This document shows positions 25,001 to 32,783 of a stretch of DNA of 33,354 nt, in pieces (the stretch's first letter is position 1; the number at the start of each line of letters is the position of its first letter). The notes beneath the pieces are model-generated. The model was not told the origin of the DNA and searched no databases. It worked only from the letters and a program-made list of their open reading frames with translations. The translations under genes and the position numbers were made by a program. Source of the DNA: Chloroflexota bacterium (lineage in GTDB: Bacteria; Chloroflexota; Chloroflexia; Chloroflexales; Chloroflexaceae); contig JAUQOZ010000225.1 in the NCBI GenBank assembly GCA_030550625.1, positions 1 through 33,354 on the forward strand, given 5' to 3'.

Positions 25001-27429
25001 AACTCGGTGTGCGGAGCGCGCTTGGCGTTGCGGTCGGCCCTAGCGAAGAACGGCTGGCAGCGATCTGGGTTGGTATGCGCACCCCGCACGAGTGGAGACC
25101 GCACCAGATCTCGCTGCTGTCGATTTTGGCCAATCAAGCGGCGCAGGCGCTCAAGAGCGCGCAGCTCTTTGCGATTGAGCAAAAACGGCGTCGCCAAGCC
25201 GATATGCTGCGCGAAGTGGCGCAGTCCTTCACATCTACCTTGGCGCTGCGCGAAATTCAGACGTTGGTGCTCAGCCAATTGCAGCGGATTGTGCGGTACG
25301 ATAGCGCCGCCATGCTGCTGCGCGATGAGGGCTACGGCGATCTCCGCGTGGTCGAGGCGTATGGCTTTGGGCCAACGATACCCTTAAATGGCAGCATTGC
25401 CCTCGAAGCGAGCAGCCTCTTCCAGACTATGGCGATCGAGCACCAACCGATCTTGATCGCTGACACGCAAAGCGACTCGCGCTTTAACGACCTGCGCCGG
25501 CTTGGGTGGAGCGATGGTTCATGGATCGGTGCGCCGCTGCTGGTTGACAATGAGTTGGTCGGCGTCTTGACCATTAGCACCAATGAACCAGACGCATACG
25601 ATGAAGAGGCGCTGGCAGTCACGTTTACTATCGCTAGCCAAGCGAGCCAAGCGATCCAGAATGCGCGCCTGTTCGATCAGATTAGCAATCTGGCTGCCGA
25701 TCTGGATGCGCGGGTGCGCGAGCGCACGGCTGAGCTTGAGCAAGCCACTCGCTTGCTATCAGAGGAGAAAGAGCGGCTTGAAGCAGTTAACCGGATCACG
25801 CTGGAATTGACAACTCAGCTTGATCTGAACTTGATCATTCAGCGCGCGCTTGAGCTTATCTCCGAAAATCTTGGGGTTGAACGCGGCTCTTTAATGCTGC
25901 GCGATCCCGCTACTGATGCGCTGGTATGCCGTGCCGTTCTCCATGGCCGCGGCCACGTCGAGGGGGCGAATATTCCGCTGCGCTTCTCAGATGGAACTGA
26001 GGGGTTGGCTGGCTGGATCATGCGCCATCTCGAACCGGTTAATATCCCCGATGTCGATCGCGATCCGCGCTGGCTGAAGGAACCCGGTCGCGCCGATGAT
26101 GTGCGCTCGGTTGCCGGCGTGCCGTTGCAGACGAGCGATACCGCGATCGGTGTGCTGATTCTGTCAAGCCCGCAACGGAACTACTTCAGCGACTCGCAAA
26201 TGAATTTGCTGGGCACGATTGCTAGCGTCGTAGCCTCGGCGGTCAATAATGCGCAGCTCTACGGCTTTATTAACGATCTGGCGCTCCGCAACGCGGTGCT
26301 GCTCGAAGAGCAGCGCGAAGAGTCGTCAAGAAGCGCGGCGGTGTTCCGCTCGATGACTGAAGGCGTGATCGTGCTTGATCCGCAGCAGAAGATTACGCTC
26401 TTCAACCCGGCGGCTGAACAGGTGTTGGAGATTGTTGCTGACCAAGTGCGCGGCCAACCGCTGTCCCGTCTGGCTGAGATCGGTGAAGATGAAGCGAGCC
26501 GGCGGCGCGGTCAAGCAATCTACAACGGCATTCTGCATGGCTTGCGCCGGATGCGGGAAACCCAAAGCATCTATAGCACATCGGTTGACTTAACTGATCC
26601 CACGCAGGTGATCGCGATCAATATCGCGCCGGTACTTAGCCCCGACGGACAACACTACGGCGAAGTAGCCGTGTTGCGCGATATTACGCGCGAAATCGAG
26701 GCGGATAAAGAGAAGCGCCAGTTTATTTCAGACGTTAGCCACGAGCTGCGCACGCCGCTCACGGCGATCAAGGGCTATGTCGATGTGTTGTTGCTAACGG
26801 CCAGCCTCAATCTGACGCCCGATCAGCTCAATTACCTGAATATCATCAAGAATAATACCAACCGGTTACGTGCCCTGATCGAAGATATTCTGGAGTTCTC
26901 GCGACCCGACTCGAAGAAGAAGTTGACCTTTACGCAGGTTGACATCCCAACGGTGATCGATGAGGTAGTGCAGTCGTTGCGGCTCGAGTATGAGCGCAAA
27001 GGGATGACGGTGCGAATCGACGCCTCACCCGCTCTGCCATACGTGATCGCCGATCAGAAGCGAGTGAGCCAGATCATCTTCAACCTCTTCTCAAACGCGG
27101 TGAAATACACCTACGAGGGCGGCTCAATTACGGTGCGCGCCTTCGTTAATCGCGCCAATATGATGCAGATCGAGGTGGAAGATACCGGCGTCGGTATGTC
27201 GCCTGAACAACTAAAGAAACTATTCCGCCCCTTCTACCGCGCCGATAACCCGCTACGCGATGTCGCCGGCGGCACCGGACTAGGGTTGAGCATCGCGAAG
27301 CAATTGGTTGAGATGCACGGTGGCGAGATCTGGGTGACAAGCGAGCTGGGCAAGGGCAGTACCTTCTCGTTCGCCATCCCGCTGCAACAGGCGATCAACG
27401 GCACTAATACCGAGGAGGTGGAACTATGA
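19078..27429 (+). CDS. Giant soluble multi-GAF/PAS hybrid sensor histidine kinase
   Basis: The protein is about 2,783 residues with no membrane segment seen. After a degenerate N-terminal unit (about 1-125), GAF-like units begin near residues 127, 285, 459, 634, 833, 1022, 1194, 1366, 1544, 1711, 1883, 2048 and 2241. They are joined by recurring helices of the ENARLFxEREQRIxEL type. A PAS domain follows (about 2421-2540). The HisKA domain has His2555 in SHELRTPL. The ATPase domain (about 2658-2775) has the N box NLFSNAVKY, G1 DTGVGM, PFYR and G2 GTGLGLS, so the kinase core looks active. No phytochrome-type chromophore Cys was recognised. The start at 19078 was chosen over a GTG at 19039; AGGAG lies 13 nt upstream, rather far. 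The stop overlaps the next gene by 4 bp. Confidence 0.92.
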   Translation: MDTTITGAPPQGWELLAQLALHSQQPLGQTEPAELCALIGELLERHLGVGGRLTLLANERELASVVWGQAPLNGTALELRDATSLYGRLTLTATFETAFTTALITQITTLLSVWQRARVHERGEQLRALGYTAFESIGTGDLTVALAQLCRQATTLLSAKALALYWINFSNQTLIRAVSSAGDTLFPRQVAINDNETIEQTITLQTLQHGVWRTRTQRRDVPTEWDLLVEPLSVGVELVGLLLLLNPGPEAAQTIHFLSRPLALLLHATNLQQHESRHARELFVLYENSLEIGSGVVIEETIAHATENMALALEADFGAVYLTDPNQPRQLQTIAVYSEHASGVSGFERIKLAPALQAMSERNEPVLIAETAIEAQNNPIAAHAATFGCRSVWLTSLRSKDQFVGLLAMGYAAPARMLDQIERNLLQVLSAQIATTVQHRRLYDAAQQRAGELERLQQISELLAADLSLDETLESTLAGAAKLVRFSGGRVTLFDERNQRLRVACQQGLRCRVGDEGDTLSSWVARHQRPLRIEDLSLPPAWLGTLDDVSGLMLDSNLPARSYLGIPLRSGNTLLGALELVSAQPSGFDAEDERLLSILAGQSARAIANASRFAQVDSSLRLRIEQLRALQRIGSQLAITLNQNEILAFVLEQALRATGASHGLIALRINPANVQNNNSSLAELLHQSLIEESEAEASAFLIVEVIGYTPPLRSRLISSTLGQAVLTAQEALTKREAALSDYLSEGEREALLCPNANSALAAPIFYQGSVYGLVLLLAEQSRHFDYEAIEFLRALTHQAAIGIGNAQHYLELEHMAKMLQRRADILNDVLEIGQALRADQSLASLLEQIGYSIIEAVGLRTVLFCLARPDQTDYLYLEAAAGIPLSEQANLAQHPLPLKLATRYLDPRFRLGRTYFIPAEEARALEAGFDTSIFDYHPFVDERSGNEWQLEDRLCVPLYSTDGMLLGMIFASDTEDRQRPTARTVEPLEIFADQAAIAIENHLLLREARDRAEEMAALFHVGAAATSTTDLDTLLERVYQEIVAFLGTPDFFYIASYHAEQETVRFELFKQHGETLAEYHKRTAPKAGLTAKIIDDGNPLRIDDLLNSNLHDQAQILVNEGRQVRSWIGVPLISQGAVIGVLSVQSETAGAFTDRTLRFLAALANQLAIALENARLFAEREQRITELNSINRIGQTIASTLDQRQMLRDVYHHLSSFLSLDSFVAYLYEPESDEMTFCYEVDEGIESFSEQREPPKPGSLTEYIIRTRQPLQFINLAAEADQAGFRPVRFGTERESAAWLGVPLLIGDQTVVGVLAVMSYTPGIYHERERAFLTTVANQLALGVQNARLLERAQAQVEQLALINRVAATTNALTDLQAIYQEIVNAMAAATGVDQARMVIYDRESGYAPAVAEYVESGLLDQIRIQLFDNPSVDWLDREKRPLVSEDAQNDPLFAPTHQTFRELDIRSIGIIPIILNDEVIGAVGLDFVGRYGTFSPQVLELCQTIANQTSTVIARARATIEAQRSAEATRQKVSELSTLLDAARILSSLLRPQEVLDKLMELVSRQLNVTTVALWTISEGNVLTPAALDGIPAEQGRTMRVPIGQGFTGKVAETGQPLIIEDVNAQGGSLYPNYQQRNNLISFMGVPVIYREQIIGVLSVMTNYRRQFTNDEMLLLAGLADQAATALENARLFEEREQRISELTIINRISAAVNASLDIYELIERLHQGISEIIDTSTSLIALYDEASNTLSYPIAYDRGERIWLEPRPLGGGTNGWVIRNRRPLLLSTAAAARAMGLLVDQGRIGDDSAIEESYLVVPIIYGDQVLGVINIQSYAQHAFDENDLRFVTTVTNQAAVALNNARLFSETRQNASEMSTLFEVSQNLSGTLDPDTIQMLIADAAVRLLHAELGAVLRFDRRGNIERQVLIDGYEFREDINVDFRRGGLTTALLQRDQPIAISDLSEIEDGKHHALKLGVRSALGVAVGPSEERLAAIWVGMRTPHEWRPHQISLLSILANQAAQALKSAQLFAIEQKRRRQADMLREVAQSFTSTLALREIQTLVLSQLQRIVRYDSAAMLLRDEGYGDLRVVEAYGFGPTIPLNGSIALEASSLFQTMAIEHQPILIADTQSDSRFNDLRRLGWSDGSWIGAPLLVDNELVGVLTISTNEPDAYDEEALAVTFTIASQASQAIQNARLFDQISNLAADLDARVRERTAELEQATRLLSEEKERLEAVNRITLELTTQLDLNLIIQRALELISENLGVERGSLMLRDPATDALVCRAVLHGRGHVEGANIPLRFSDGTEGLAGWIMRHLEPVNIPDVDRDPRWLKEPGRADDVRSVAGVPLQTSDTAIGVLILSSPQRNYFSDSQMNLLGTIASVVASAVNNAQLYGFINDLALRNAVLLEEQREESSRSAAVFRSMTEGVIVLDPQQKITLFNPAAEQVLEIVADQVRGQPLSRLAEIGEDEASRRRGQAIYNGILHGLRRMRETQSIYSTSVDLTDPTQVIAINIAPVLSPDGQHYGEVAVLRDITREIEADKEKRQFISDVSHELRTPLTAIKGYVDVLLLTASLNLTPDQLNYLNIIKNNTNRLRALIEDILEFSRPDSKKKLTFTQVDIPTVIDEVVQSLRLEYERKGMTVRIDASPALPYVIADQKRVSQIIFNLFSNAVKYTYEGGSITVRAFVNRANMMQIEVEDTGVGMSPEQLKKLFRPFYRADNPLRDVAGGTGLGLSIAKQLVEMHGGEIWVTSELGKGSTFSFAIPLQQAINGTNTEEVEL

Positions 27430-28262
27430 GCGTCATCCACCTCGATAACCGCCTCGCCCATTATGAGGTCTTTGGCCGCGGCCAGCCAATCATCTTCCTG
27501 CATAGCTGGATGGGATCGTGGCGCTATTGGGTGCCGATTATGGATATCGCCTCTGAGCGGAATCGGGCCTACGCTTTCGACTTCTGGGGCTTTGGCGAGA
27601 GTGACCGTCGCGGCGATCAATTTACCGTCAGCGCTTATACCGAAATGCTGCTGCAGTTTATGAATCGCCTCGGCATTGCTCGCGCCACCTTGGTAGGGCA
27701 CGGTATGGGGGGGATGGTGGCAATCCTCGCGGCCCATCAATACCCTGAACGAATTAACCGGCTGCTGACAGTGGCAACACCGCTGCACGGTCAGGTACTG
27801 GCGCAGCACATCAAGCCGGGTACGCTGTCGCGCTTGTTGGGAATGAACACGACGCAGAATGGCTGGGCGCGGATGGTGCGTTCGTTGCAGGTGGCCGATG
27901 CTGAAATTCAGCAGGAGATTGAAGAAGATACGGCTAGCTTGAGCGAAAAGGTATTGAATCAAGTTCACGAATCACTCTTAGAGACCGACCTGCGTCCACA
28001 TATTATTTCGTTGCAAACGCCGTTGCTAGCGGTGTACGGCGGCAAAGACCCGATCGTCAATCCGGCTCATGCCGCTTTCCTCAACGAACTGGCTGAACGC
28101 CCAATCCAGTTGTTGGTGCTGCCGAAAGCCAGCCATTTCCCCTTCCTCGAACAAGCGAACACCTTTGGCCGGCTGTTGCTCGATTTCTTGGTCTCGCAGG
28201 GAACGGCGATTGAGATCAAGGAGGAGTGGCGGCGGCGGGTTAATCAGCGTGAGTATTTGTAA
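27426..28262 (+). CDS. Alpha/beta-hydrolase-fold protein lacking the nucleophile serine
   Basis: The 278-residue protein has the alpha/beta-hydrolase core: FLHSWMGSW near residue 24 (oxyanion region), DFWGFGESD, the nucleophile elbow region LVGHGMGG, an acid Asp208 (GGKDPIV) and His237 (KASHFPF). In active members the elbow is G-x-S-x-G; here it is G-H-G-M-G, with Gly93 (codon 27702-27704) at the nucleophile position, so ordinary Ser-hydrolase chemistry is not expected. The ATG lies inside the kinase stop (ATGA overlap), implying translational coupling and roughly matched production. It may serve as a ligand-binding partner of the kinase, comparable in concept to RsbQ with RsbP; that is inference. 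Confidence 0.9.
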   Translation: MSVIHLDNRLAHYEVFGRGQPIIFLHSWMGSWRYWVPIMDIASERNRAYAFDFWGFGESDRRGDQFTVSAYTEMLLQFMNRLGIARATLVGHGMGGMVAILAAHQYPERINRLLTVATPLHGQVLAQHIKPGTLSRLLGMNTTQNGWARMVRSLQVADAEIQQEIEEDTASLSEKVLNQVHESLLETDLRPHIISLQTPLLAVYGGKDPIVNPAHAAFLNELAERPIQLLVLPKASHFPFLEQANTFGRLLLDFLVSQGTAIEIKEEWRRRVNQREYL

Positions 28263-28310
28263 CACAACGGTCTAAAGGGGTGAAAGCGGGGCATTGCCGC
28301 GTATGGCAAT

Positions 28311-28463
28311 TTGTCATTGCGAGCCGTGCGGTAGGGGCAGAGCCGCGCTCTGCCCTCGCGAGGCGAAGCAATCTCCCACGAGCACGGCAGCAATGCCTGA
28401 GTGAATGCGTTCCGCTCAAGCGGGAGATTGCTTCGGGCGCTCCGCCCCCGCGCAATGACAACA
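28311..28463. repeat. Palindromic TGTCATTGCGAG-type element
   Basis: The left end TTGTCATTGCGAG and the right end CGCAATGACAA are inverted, with inner GAAGCAATCTCCC and GGGAGATTGCTTC also inverted. A GGGGCAGAGC...GCTCTGCCCT stem lies inside. No coding frame is supported. Related copies occupy 33152-33354, so this is a dispersed MITE-like repeat. Confidence 0.7.
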
Positions 28464-28624
28464 GGAAAGCGGGCGATAGTTGACCCTCACCCCCAACCCC
28501 TCTCCCGCAATGCGAGAGAGGGGCGCTGCTGCGTTCCGCTGTGGCAATGGCGTTGCCGCCAATCCGGCGGGCTCCCCCTCTCCCACCTCGCGGTGGAGAG
28601 GGGGCCGGGAGGTGAGGGAACAGC
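28412..28624. repeat. 213-bp direct repeat, copy 1
   Basis: It runs from CCGCTCAAGCGGGAG to GGTGAGGGAACAGC and is nearly identical to 28758-28969, with small substitutions and indels. It contains two C/G-rich hairpins (CCCTCTCCCGC-type and CTCCCCCTCTCCC-type). No gene is supported between 28263 and 29062. Confidence 0.75.
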
Positions 28625-28757
28625 CCACGCAGCGGGCTTCGTAACCGTAGCCCGGCCTTGAAGGGCCGGCCACCCTGCTGCGGGTGGAGACCCTGCACCA
28701 CGCCTCGCGTTGTTCGTGCCGCGCCGCGTACAAGCGCTATGCGCTCAGCCTTTCACG

Positions 28758-28969
28758 CCGCTCAAGCGGGAGATTGCTTCGGGCGCTCCGCCCCCTCAAA
28801 TGACAACAGGAAAACGGGCGATAGTTGACCCTCACCCCCAACCCCTCTCCCGCAATGCGGGAGAGGGGCGCTGCTGCATTCCGCTGTGGCAATGGCGTTG
28901 CCGCCAATCGGGCGGCTCCCCCTCTCCCACCTCGCAGGGGGAGAGGGGGCCGGGGGGTGAGGGAACAGC
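28758..28969. repeat. 213-bp direct repeat, copy 2
   Basis: This is the second copy of the block at 28412-28624, offset by 346 bp and separated by about 133 bp that include a TAGCCCGGCCTTGAAGGGCC segment. It lies downstream of the hydrolase-like gene and past the end of valS, where two transcripts converge. Confidence 0.75.
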
Positions 28970-29062
28970 AGGCCAGCGTAGCTTTTGCAGGAAGCGATTG
29001 TGCTGGATTAGCTGTTCTGTTTGTCCCTCAAACGTATGAGGCGAGGGGGCACACGCTATGTA

Positions 29063-31828
29063 TCACTCCAACTCAGCGATGCGCTCGCGCAAGCGGGCCA
29101 ACGCAGCTTCGGCAGCCGCCAGCGCTTCGCGCTCGCGTTGCACAACGTGAGCCGGCGCTTTGCTGACAAAGCTCTCGTTGTTAAGACGAGAAGCGCGCCG
29201 TTCGACATCGGCCTCGGCTTGGGCCAGCTCTTTTTGCAGACGGGCGCGTTCAGCGGCCAGATCGATCAGGCCGGCCAGTGGGAGGAAACACTCCACTGCA
29301 CCAATCACAATTGAGGCCGCCTGCCGCGGACGCTCGGCAAGCGTGGCAACAACTGTCAAATCATCCATTGCCACGCGGGCCAACCGGCTGATCAGCGGCG
29401 CTTGCCCACGCAAGAGATCGGCCCGCTCACCGGCCACCACCGTGGCTGCCACCCACTTCGCCGGCTCGACCTTGTATTCGCTACGCACATTGCGGATCGC
29501 GACGATCAGCTCTTGCACCAGCGCCCAATCGGCTTCGACCGCTTCATCATGCATACCTGCCACCGGCATCGGATATGGCGCGTAGCTAAGCGTGCGCAGA
29601 CCAAGCTCGGCGTACGCTGTATCGGGGCCGGGATCGGGGCGCTGGTAGGCCTCGGTCAGATACTGCCACACCTCTTCGGTGACGAAGGGCATAAAGGGGT
29701 GGAGCAAGCGCAAGCTGCCATCGAGCACGGTGAAGAGCACGCGGCGGGTAAGCAGCGCGCGCTGCGCATCGCCTTCGAGCTGCACCTTGGCAATCTCGAC
29801 GTACCAGTCGGCAAACTCGCCCCAGAGGAAATCGTGGATCTGGCGGCCCGCTTCGCCGAAGTTATAGCCCTCCATCAACCGATCCACCTCGGCTACCAGA
29901 TGAGCGTAGCGCGAGAGGATCCAGCGATCGGCGAGGGTGAAATCCGCGGCACGCAGCGCCTCCGGCGTCACCTTCACGCTCTCGTTGCGCGGCAGATCAC
30001 CGAGTTTGCCGATCACAAAGCGGGTGATATTCCAAATCTTATTGGCAAAATTGCGCGCCGCCTCGATCCGCTGCGGGTTGAGGTTGACATCTTGGCCGGG
30101 AGTGCCACTCGTCACCAATGTGTAGCGAAGCGCATCGGCGCCGTGCTGCTGGATCACCTCCAGCGGATTGACCACATTGCCGAACGACTTCGACATTTTG
30201 CGGCCATGCTCGTCACGCACTAACCCGTGCAGGTAGACAGTGTGGAAGGGCGGCTGGCCAGTGAGATAGCACCCCATCATCATCATACGGGCCACCCAGA
30301 AGAACAGGATGTCGTACCCTGTCTCCATGACGCTGGTGGGGTAGAAGCGGCGGTAGTCTGCGGTGTCGTCGGGCCAGCCGAGCGTGCTAAAGGGCCACAA
30401 ACCGGAACTGAACCACGTATCGAGCACATCGGGGTCTTGCACGCCCTCGGCAGGCGGCGGCTCATCTGGGCCGGGCACGACGATCGAGCCGTCGGGCATA
30501 TACCAGACCGGAATCCGATGCCCCCACCAGAGCTGGCGCGAGATACACCAATCTTCGATATTTTCCAGCCAGTGGAAATAGACCTTCTCGAACCGTTCGG
30601 GCACGATCCGCACCTTGCCATCGCGCACGGCGGCAATCGCCAGCTCGGCGAGCGGCTTGGTGCGGACAAACCACTGCTCGGAGAGGAGCGGCTCGATCAC
30701 CTCGCCACCGCGCTGGCTAATGCCGACATTCATCTTGTGCGGCTCGGTCTTAACCAGCAAGCCTTCACGTTCGAGATCGGCCAGAATCGCCTTGCGACAC
30801 TCGAAGCGATCCAACCCGGCGTAGGGGCCGCCCGCCTCGTTGATGGTCGCATCGGGATTCATAATATTGATCATCGGCAAATGGTGGCGCTTGCCGACTT
30901 CATAGTCATTCTTGTCGTGGCCGGGGGTAATCTTGACCGCGCCGGAGCCAAACTCTGGATCGACATACTCGTCGGTGATAATCGGGATGGGGCGAGCCAG
31001 CGCCGGCAAGATCGCCTCTTTGCCGACCAGATGGGCATAACGCGCGTCGCCGGGAGCGACGGCCACCGCCGTATCACCCAAGATCGTCTCGGGACGGGTA
31101 GTGGCGACGGTGATAAATTCGGTCGCACCGGCAGCCCACTGGCCTGATCCCCACGGCGCGGATGGGCCAGCCCATTCGGTAGTGCGGATCGGGTAGCGCA
31201 CGTACCAGATCGAGACATTACGCTCTTCGTACTCAACCTCAAGATCGCTGACCGCGGTTTGCAGCTTGGGCGACCAATTGACGAGATACGTGCCGCGATA
31301 GATCAAGCCATCGTCGTAGAGGCGCTTAAACGCAGTATGCACCGCGCGCGACAAACCGGGATCGAGGGTAAACCGCTCGCGCGACCAGTCGCACGACGCA
31401 CCGAGCCGGCGCAACTGGCGCGTAATCTCGCCGCCGTACTTCTCTTTCCATTCCCACGTGCGGCGCAAAAACTCTTCGCGCCCCACCGCCTGCCGCGACG
31501 TTCCCTCGCGTTCAAGCAGCTTCTCAACCTGCGTCTGGGTAGCAATGCCAGCATGATCGGTACCGGGCACCCACAACGTCTGATACCCTTGCATACGGCG
31601 CCAGCGGATCAGCAGGTCTTCGATCGCGACAAACATCGCGTGGCCGAGATGCAACTCACCGGTGACATTAGGCGGCGGGATCGAGATGACAAACGGAGGG
31701 CGGGGCGCATCATCGCGCGGCGCAAACAGGCCGCTACGCTCCCACCAATCGTAGAGCCGCTGCTCGACAAGGCGGTGCTCGTAGGCTTTATCCATCTCTA
31801 GCGGGCGGGCGGCAGCCGGATCGGTCAT
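29063..31828 (-). CDS. valS: Valyl-tRNA synthetase
   Basis: This class I synthetase charges tRNA-Val. The 921-residue protein has the HIGH-type motif HLGH (60-63) in PPPNVTGELHLGHAM, the KMSKS loop (544-548), the editing domain with TTRPETILGD, and WCISRQLWWGHRIPVWY. The anticodon-binding domain and a C-terminal coiled coil (ERARLQKELAQAEADVERR) typical of ValRS are present. An insertion of about 20 residues rich in Gly, Ala and Trp (around TTEWAGPSAPWGSGQW) precedes the editing TTRPET. The ATG at 31828 has GAGG 6 nt upstream. An extended -10 promoter lies about 45 bp upstream, so the leader is too short for a T-box. Confidence 0.97.
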   Translation of the reverse strand: MTDPAAARPLEMDKAYEHRLVEQRLYDWWERSGLFAPRDDAPRPPFVISIPPPNVTGELHLGHAMFVAIEDLLIRWRRMQGYQTLWVPGTDHAGIATQTQVEKLLEREGTSRQAVGREEFLRRTWEWKEKYGGEITRQLRRLGASCDWSRERFTLDPGLSRAVHTAFKRLYDDGLIYRGTYLVNWSPKLQTAVSDLEVEYEERNVSIWYVRYPIRTTEWAGPSAPWGSGQWAAGATEFITVATTRPETILGDTAVAVAPGDARYAHLVGKEAILPALARPIPIITDEYVDPEFGSGAVKITPGHDKNDYEVGKRHHLPMINIMNPDATINEAGGPYAGLDRFECRKAILADLEREGLLVKTEPHKMNVGISQRGGEVIEPLLSEQWFVRTKPLAELAIAAVRDGKVRIVPERFEKVYFHWLENIEDWCISRQLWWGHRIPVWYMPDGSIVVPGPDEPPPAEGVQDPDVLDTWFSSGLWPFSTLGWPDDTADYRRFYPTSVMETGYDILFFWVARMMMMGCYLTGQPPFHTVYLHGLVRDEHGRKMSKSFGNVVNPLEVIQQHGADALRYTLVTSGTPGQDVNLNPQRIEAARNFANKIWNITRFVIGKLGDLPRNESVKVTPEALRAADFTLADRWILSRYAHLVAEVDRLMEGYNFGEAGRQIHDFLWGEFADWYVEIAKVQLEGDAQRALLTRRVLFTVLDGSLRLLHPFMPFVTEEVWQYLTEAYQRPDPGPDTAYAELGLRTLSYAPYPMPVAGMHDEAVEADWALVQELIVAIRNVRSEYKVEPAKWVAATVVAGERADLLRGQAPLISRLARVAMDDLTVVATLAERPRQAASIVIGAVECFLPLAGLIDLAAERARLQKELAQAEADVERRASRLNNESFVSKAPAHVVQREREALAAAEAALARLRERIAELE

Positions 31829-31873
31829 AGATGCCTCAACAATTAGCGCTAGAATACCGTCACATTAGAAACT

Positions 31874-31882
31874 ATTATACCA
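31874..31882 (-). promoter_or_regulatory. Extended -10 promoter of valS
   Basis: On the minus strand TGG directly precedes a perfect TATAAT (31874-31879), an extended -10 arrangement. No good -35 hexamer was found at 16-18 bp. The leader to the ATG is about 40 nt. Confidence 0.55.
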
Positions 31883-32000
31883 GTCTTTCCGGCACAGCGA
31901 TGTCAGGCGCGAGGGGGGATAAGATCGAGTACAATGCGAATCAAGACAGCCGCGCACAGCCGCGCGCCGGATATCATCAACCATTGCGGCAAGGAATGTT

Positions 32001-32726
32001 ATGACCCCGCTGATCCAATTGAACAATATCACCAAAGTCTACGTCATGGGCGAAACCGAAGTGCATGCCTTGCGCGGAATTTCGCTCACGATCAACCAAG
32101 GCGAGATGGTTGCGATTATGGGGCCATCGGGCAGCGGCAAAAGCACGCTGATGAACATTATCGGCTGCCTCGACCGGCCCACTTCAGGCGAATACCTGCT
32201 CGAAGGAGTCAACGTCGGCGAGCTGACCGACGACGAGTTAGCAATCATCCGCAATGAGAAGATTGGCTTCGTCTTCCAGCAATATATGCTGCTCCAGCGC
32301 ACAACAGCGTTGCGCAACGTCGAGTTGCCGATGCTGTACGGAAGAAACCGGCCCGACCGGCAAGAGCGGGCGCGGATGGCGTTAGAGGCCGTCGGGATGG
32401 GCGACCGGCTGCACCACCGGCCCAACGAGCTGTCGGGCGGGCAACAGCAGCGAGTGGCGATTGCGCGCGCCCTTGTCAACGAACCGCGAATTATCATGGC
32501 CGACGAGCCGACCGGCGCGCTCGACAGTCGCACTGGGGCCGAGATTATGGGCATTTTTCAGCGACTGAATGCTGAGCAGGGCATCACTGTCATTTTGGTG
32601 ACGCACGAACACGACGTCGCCCAACATGCCGAGCGGATCATCAGCGTGCGCGACGGCCAGATCGCAGATGACCAGCCGGTCAAGAATCGGACGATTGCGT
32701 GGCAGCGGGAAACGACCATTGCGTGA
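32001..32726 (+). CDS. ABC transporter ATP-binding protein (LolD/MacB type)
   Basis: The 241-residue ATPase has Walker [10 protein letters not shown] (about 41-49), Q-loop [20 protein letters not shown], signature LSGGQQQR, Walker [18 protein letters not shown] and the H-loop in VTHEHD. The [22 protein letters not shown] and [14 protein letters not shown] segments are characteristic of the LolD/MacB/FtsE group, which powers lipoprotein release or extrusion of peptides and drugs with an FtsX/MacB-like permease. No such permease is in the window; a small signal-plus-TM protein follows. AAGGA lies 7 nt before the ATG. Its exact substrate cannot be named. Confidence 0.93.
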   Translation: MTPLIQLNNITKVYVMGETEVHALRGISLTINQGEMVAIMGPSGSGKSTLMNIIGCLDRPTSGEYLLEGVNVGELTDDELAIIRNEKIGFVFQQYMLLQRTTALRNVELPMLYGRNRPDRQERARMALEAVGMGDRLHHRPNELSGGQQQRVAIARALVNEPRIIMADEPTGALDSRTGAEIMGIFQRLNAEQGITVILVTHEHDVAQHAERIISVRDGQIADDQPVKNRTIAWQRETTIA

Positions 32727-32749
32727 GCGGACGGCAGATTTGTTATGAT
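32719..32749 (+). promoter_or_regulatory. Candidate promoter of the small secreted/membrane protein
   Basis: TTGCGT (32719-32724) and an extended -10 TGT-TATGAT (32741-32749) lie across the end of the ABC ATPase gene, with a 19-bp spacer. The ATG is about 35 bp downstream, so this gene may be expressed separately. Confidence 0.4.
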
Positions 32750-32783
32750 AACGCCGATAAACCGCCGTCACGGAGACGCCCGT

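Noticed and set aside
19078..27429. Phytochrome-like chromophore binding in one of the GAF units
   Set aside because: No conserved Cys-His chromophore motif or PHY domain was seen in any unit.
28280..29039. Small open frames in the 28.3-29.0 kb block
   Set aside because: They read through repeated palindromes in several frames with Pro/Arg-rich products and do not resemble proteins.
29402..30223. 273-codon plus-strand open frame inside valS
   Set aside because: It is antisense to a clearly recognised gene, has His/Arg/Gly-rich shadow composition, and no family motif.
31829..31873. T-box leader before valS
   Set aside because: The leader from the predicted promoter is about 40 nt, far too short, and no T-box motif is present.
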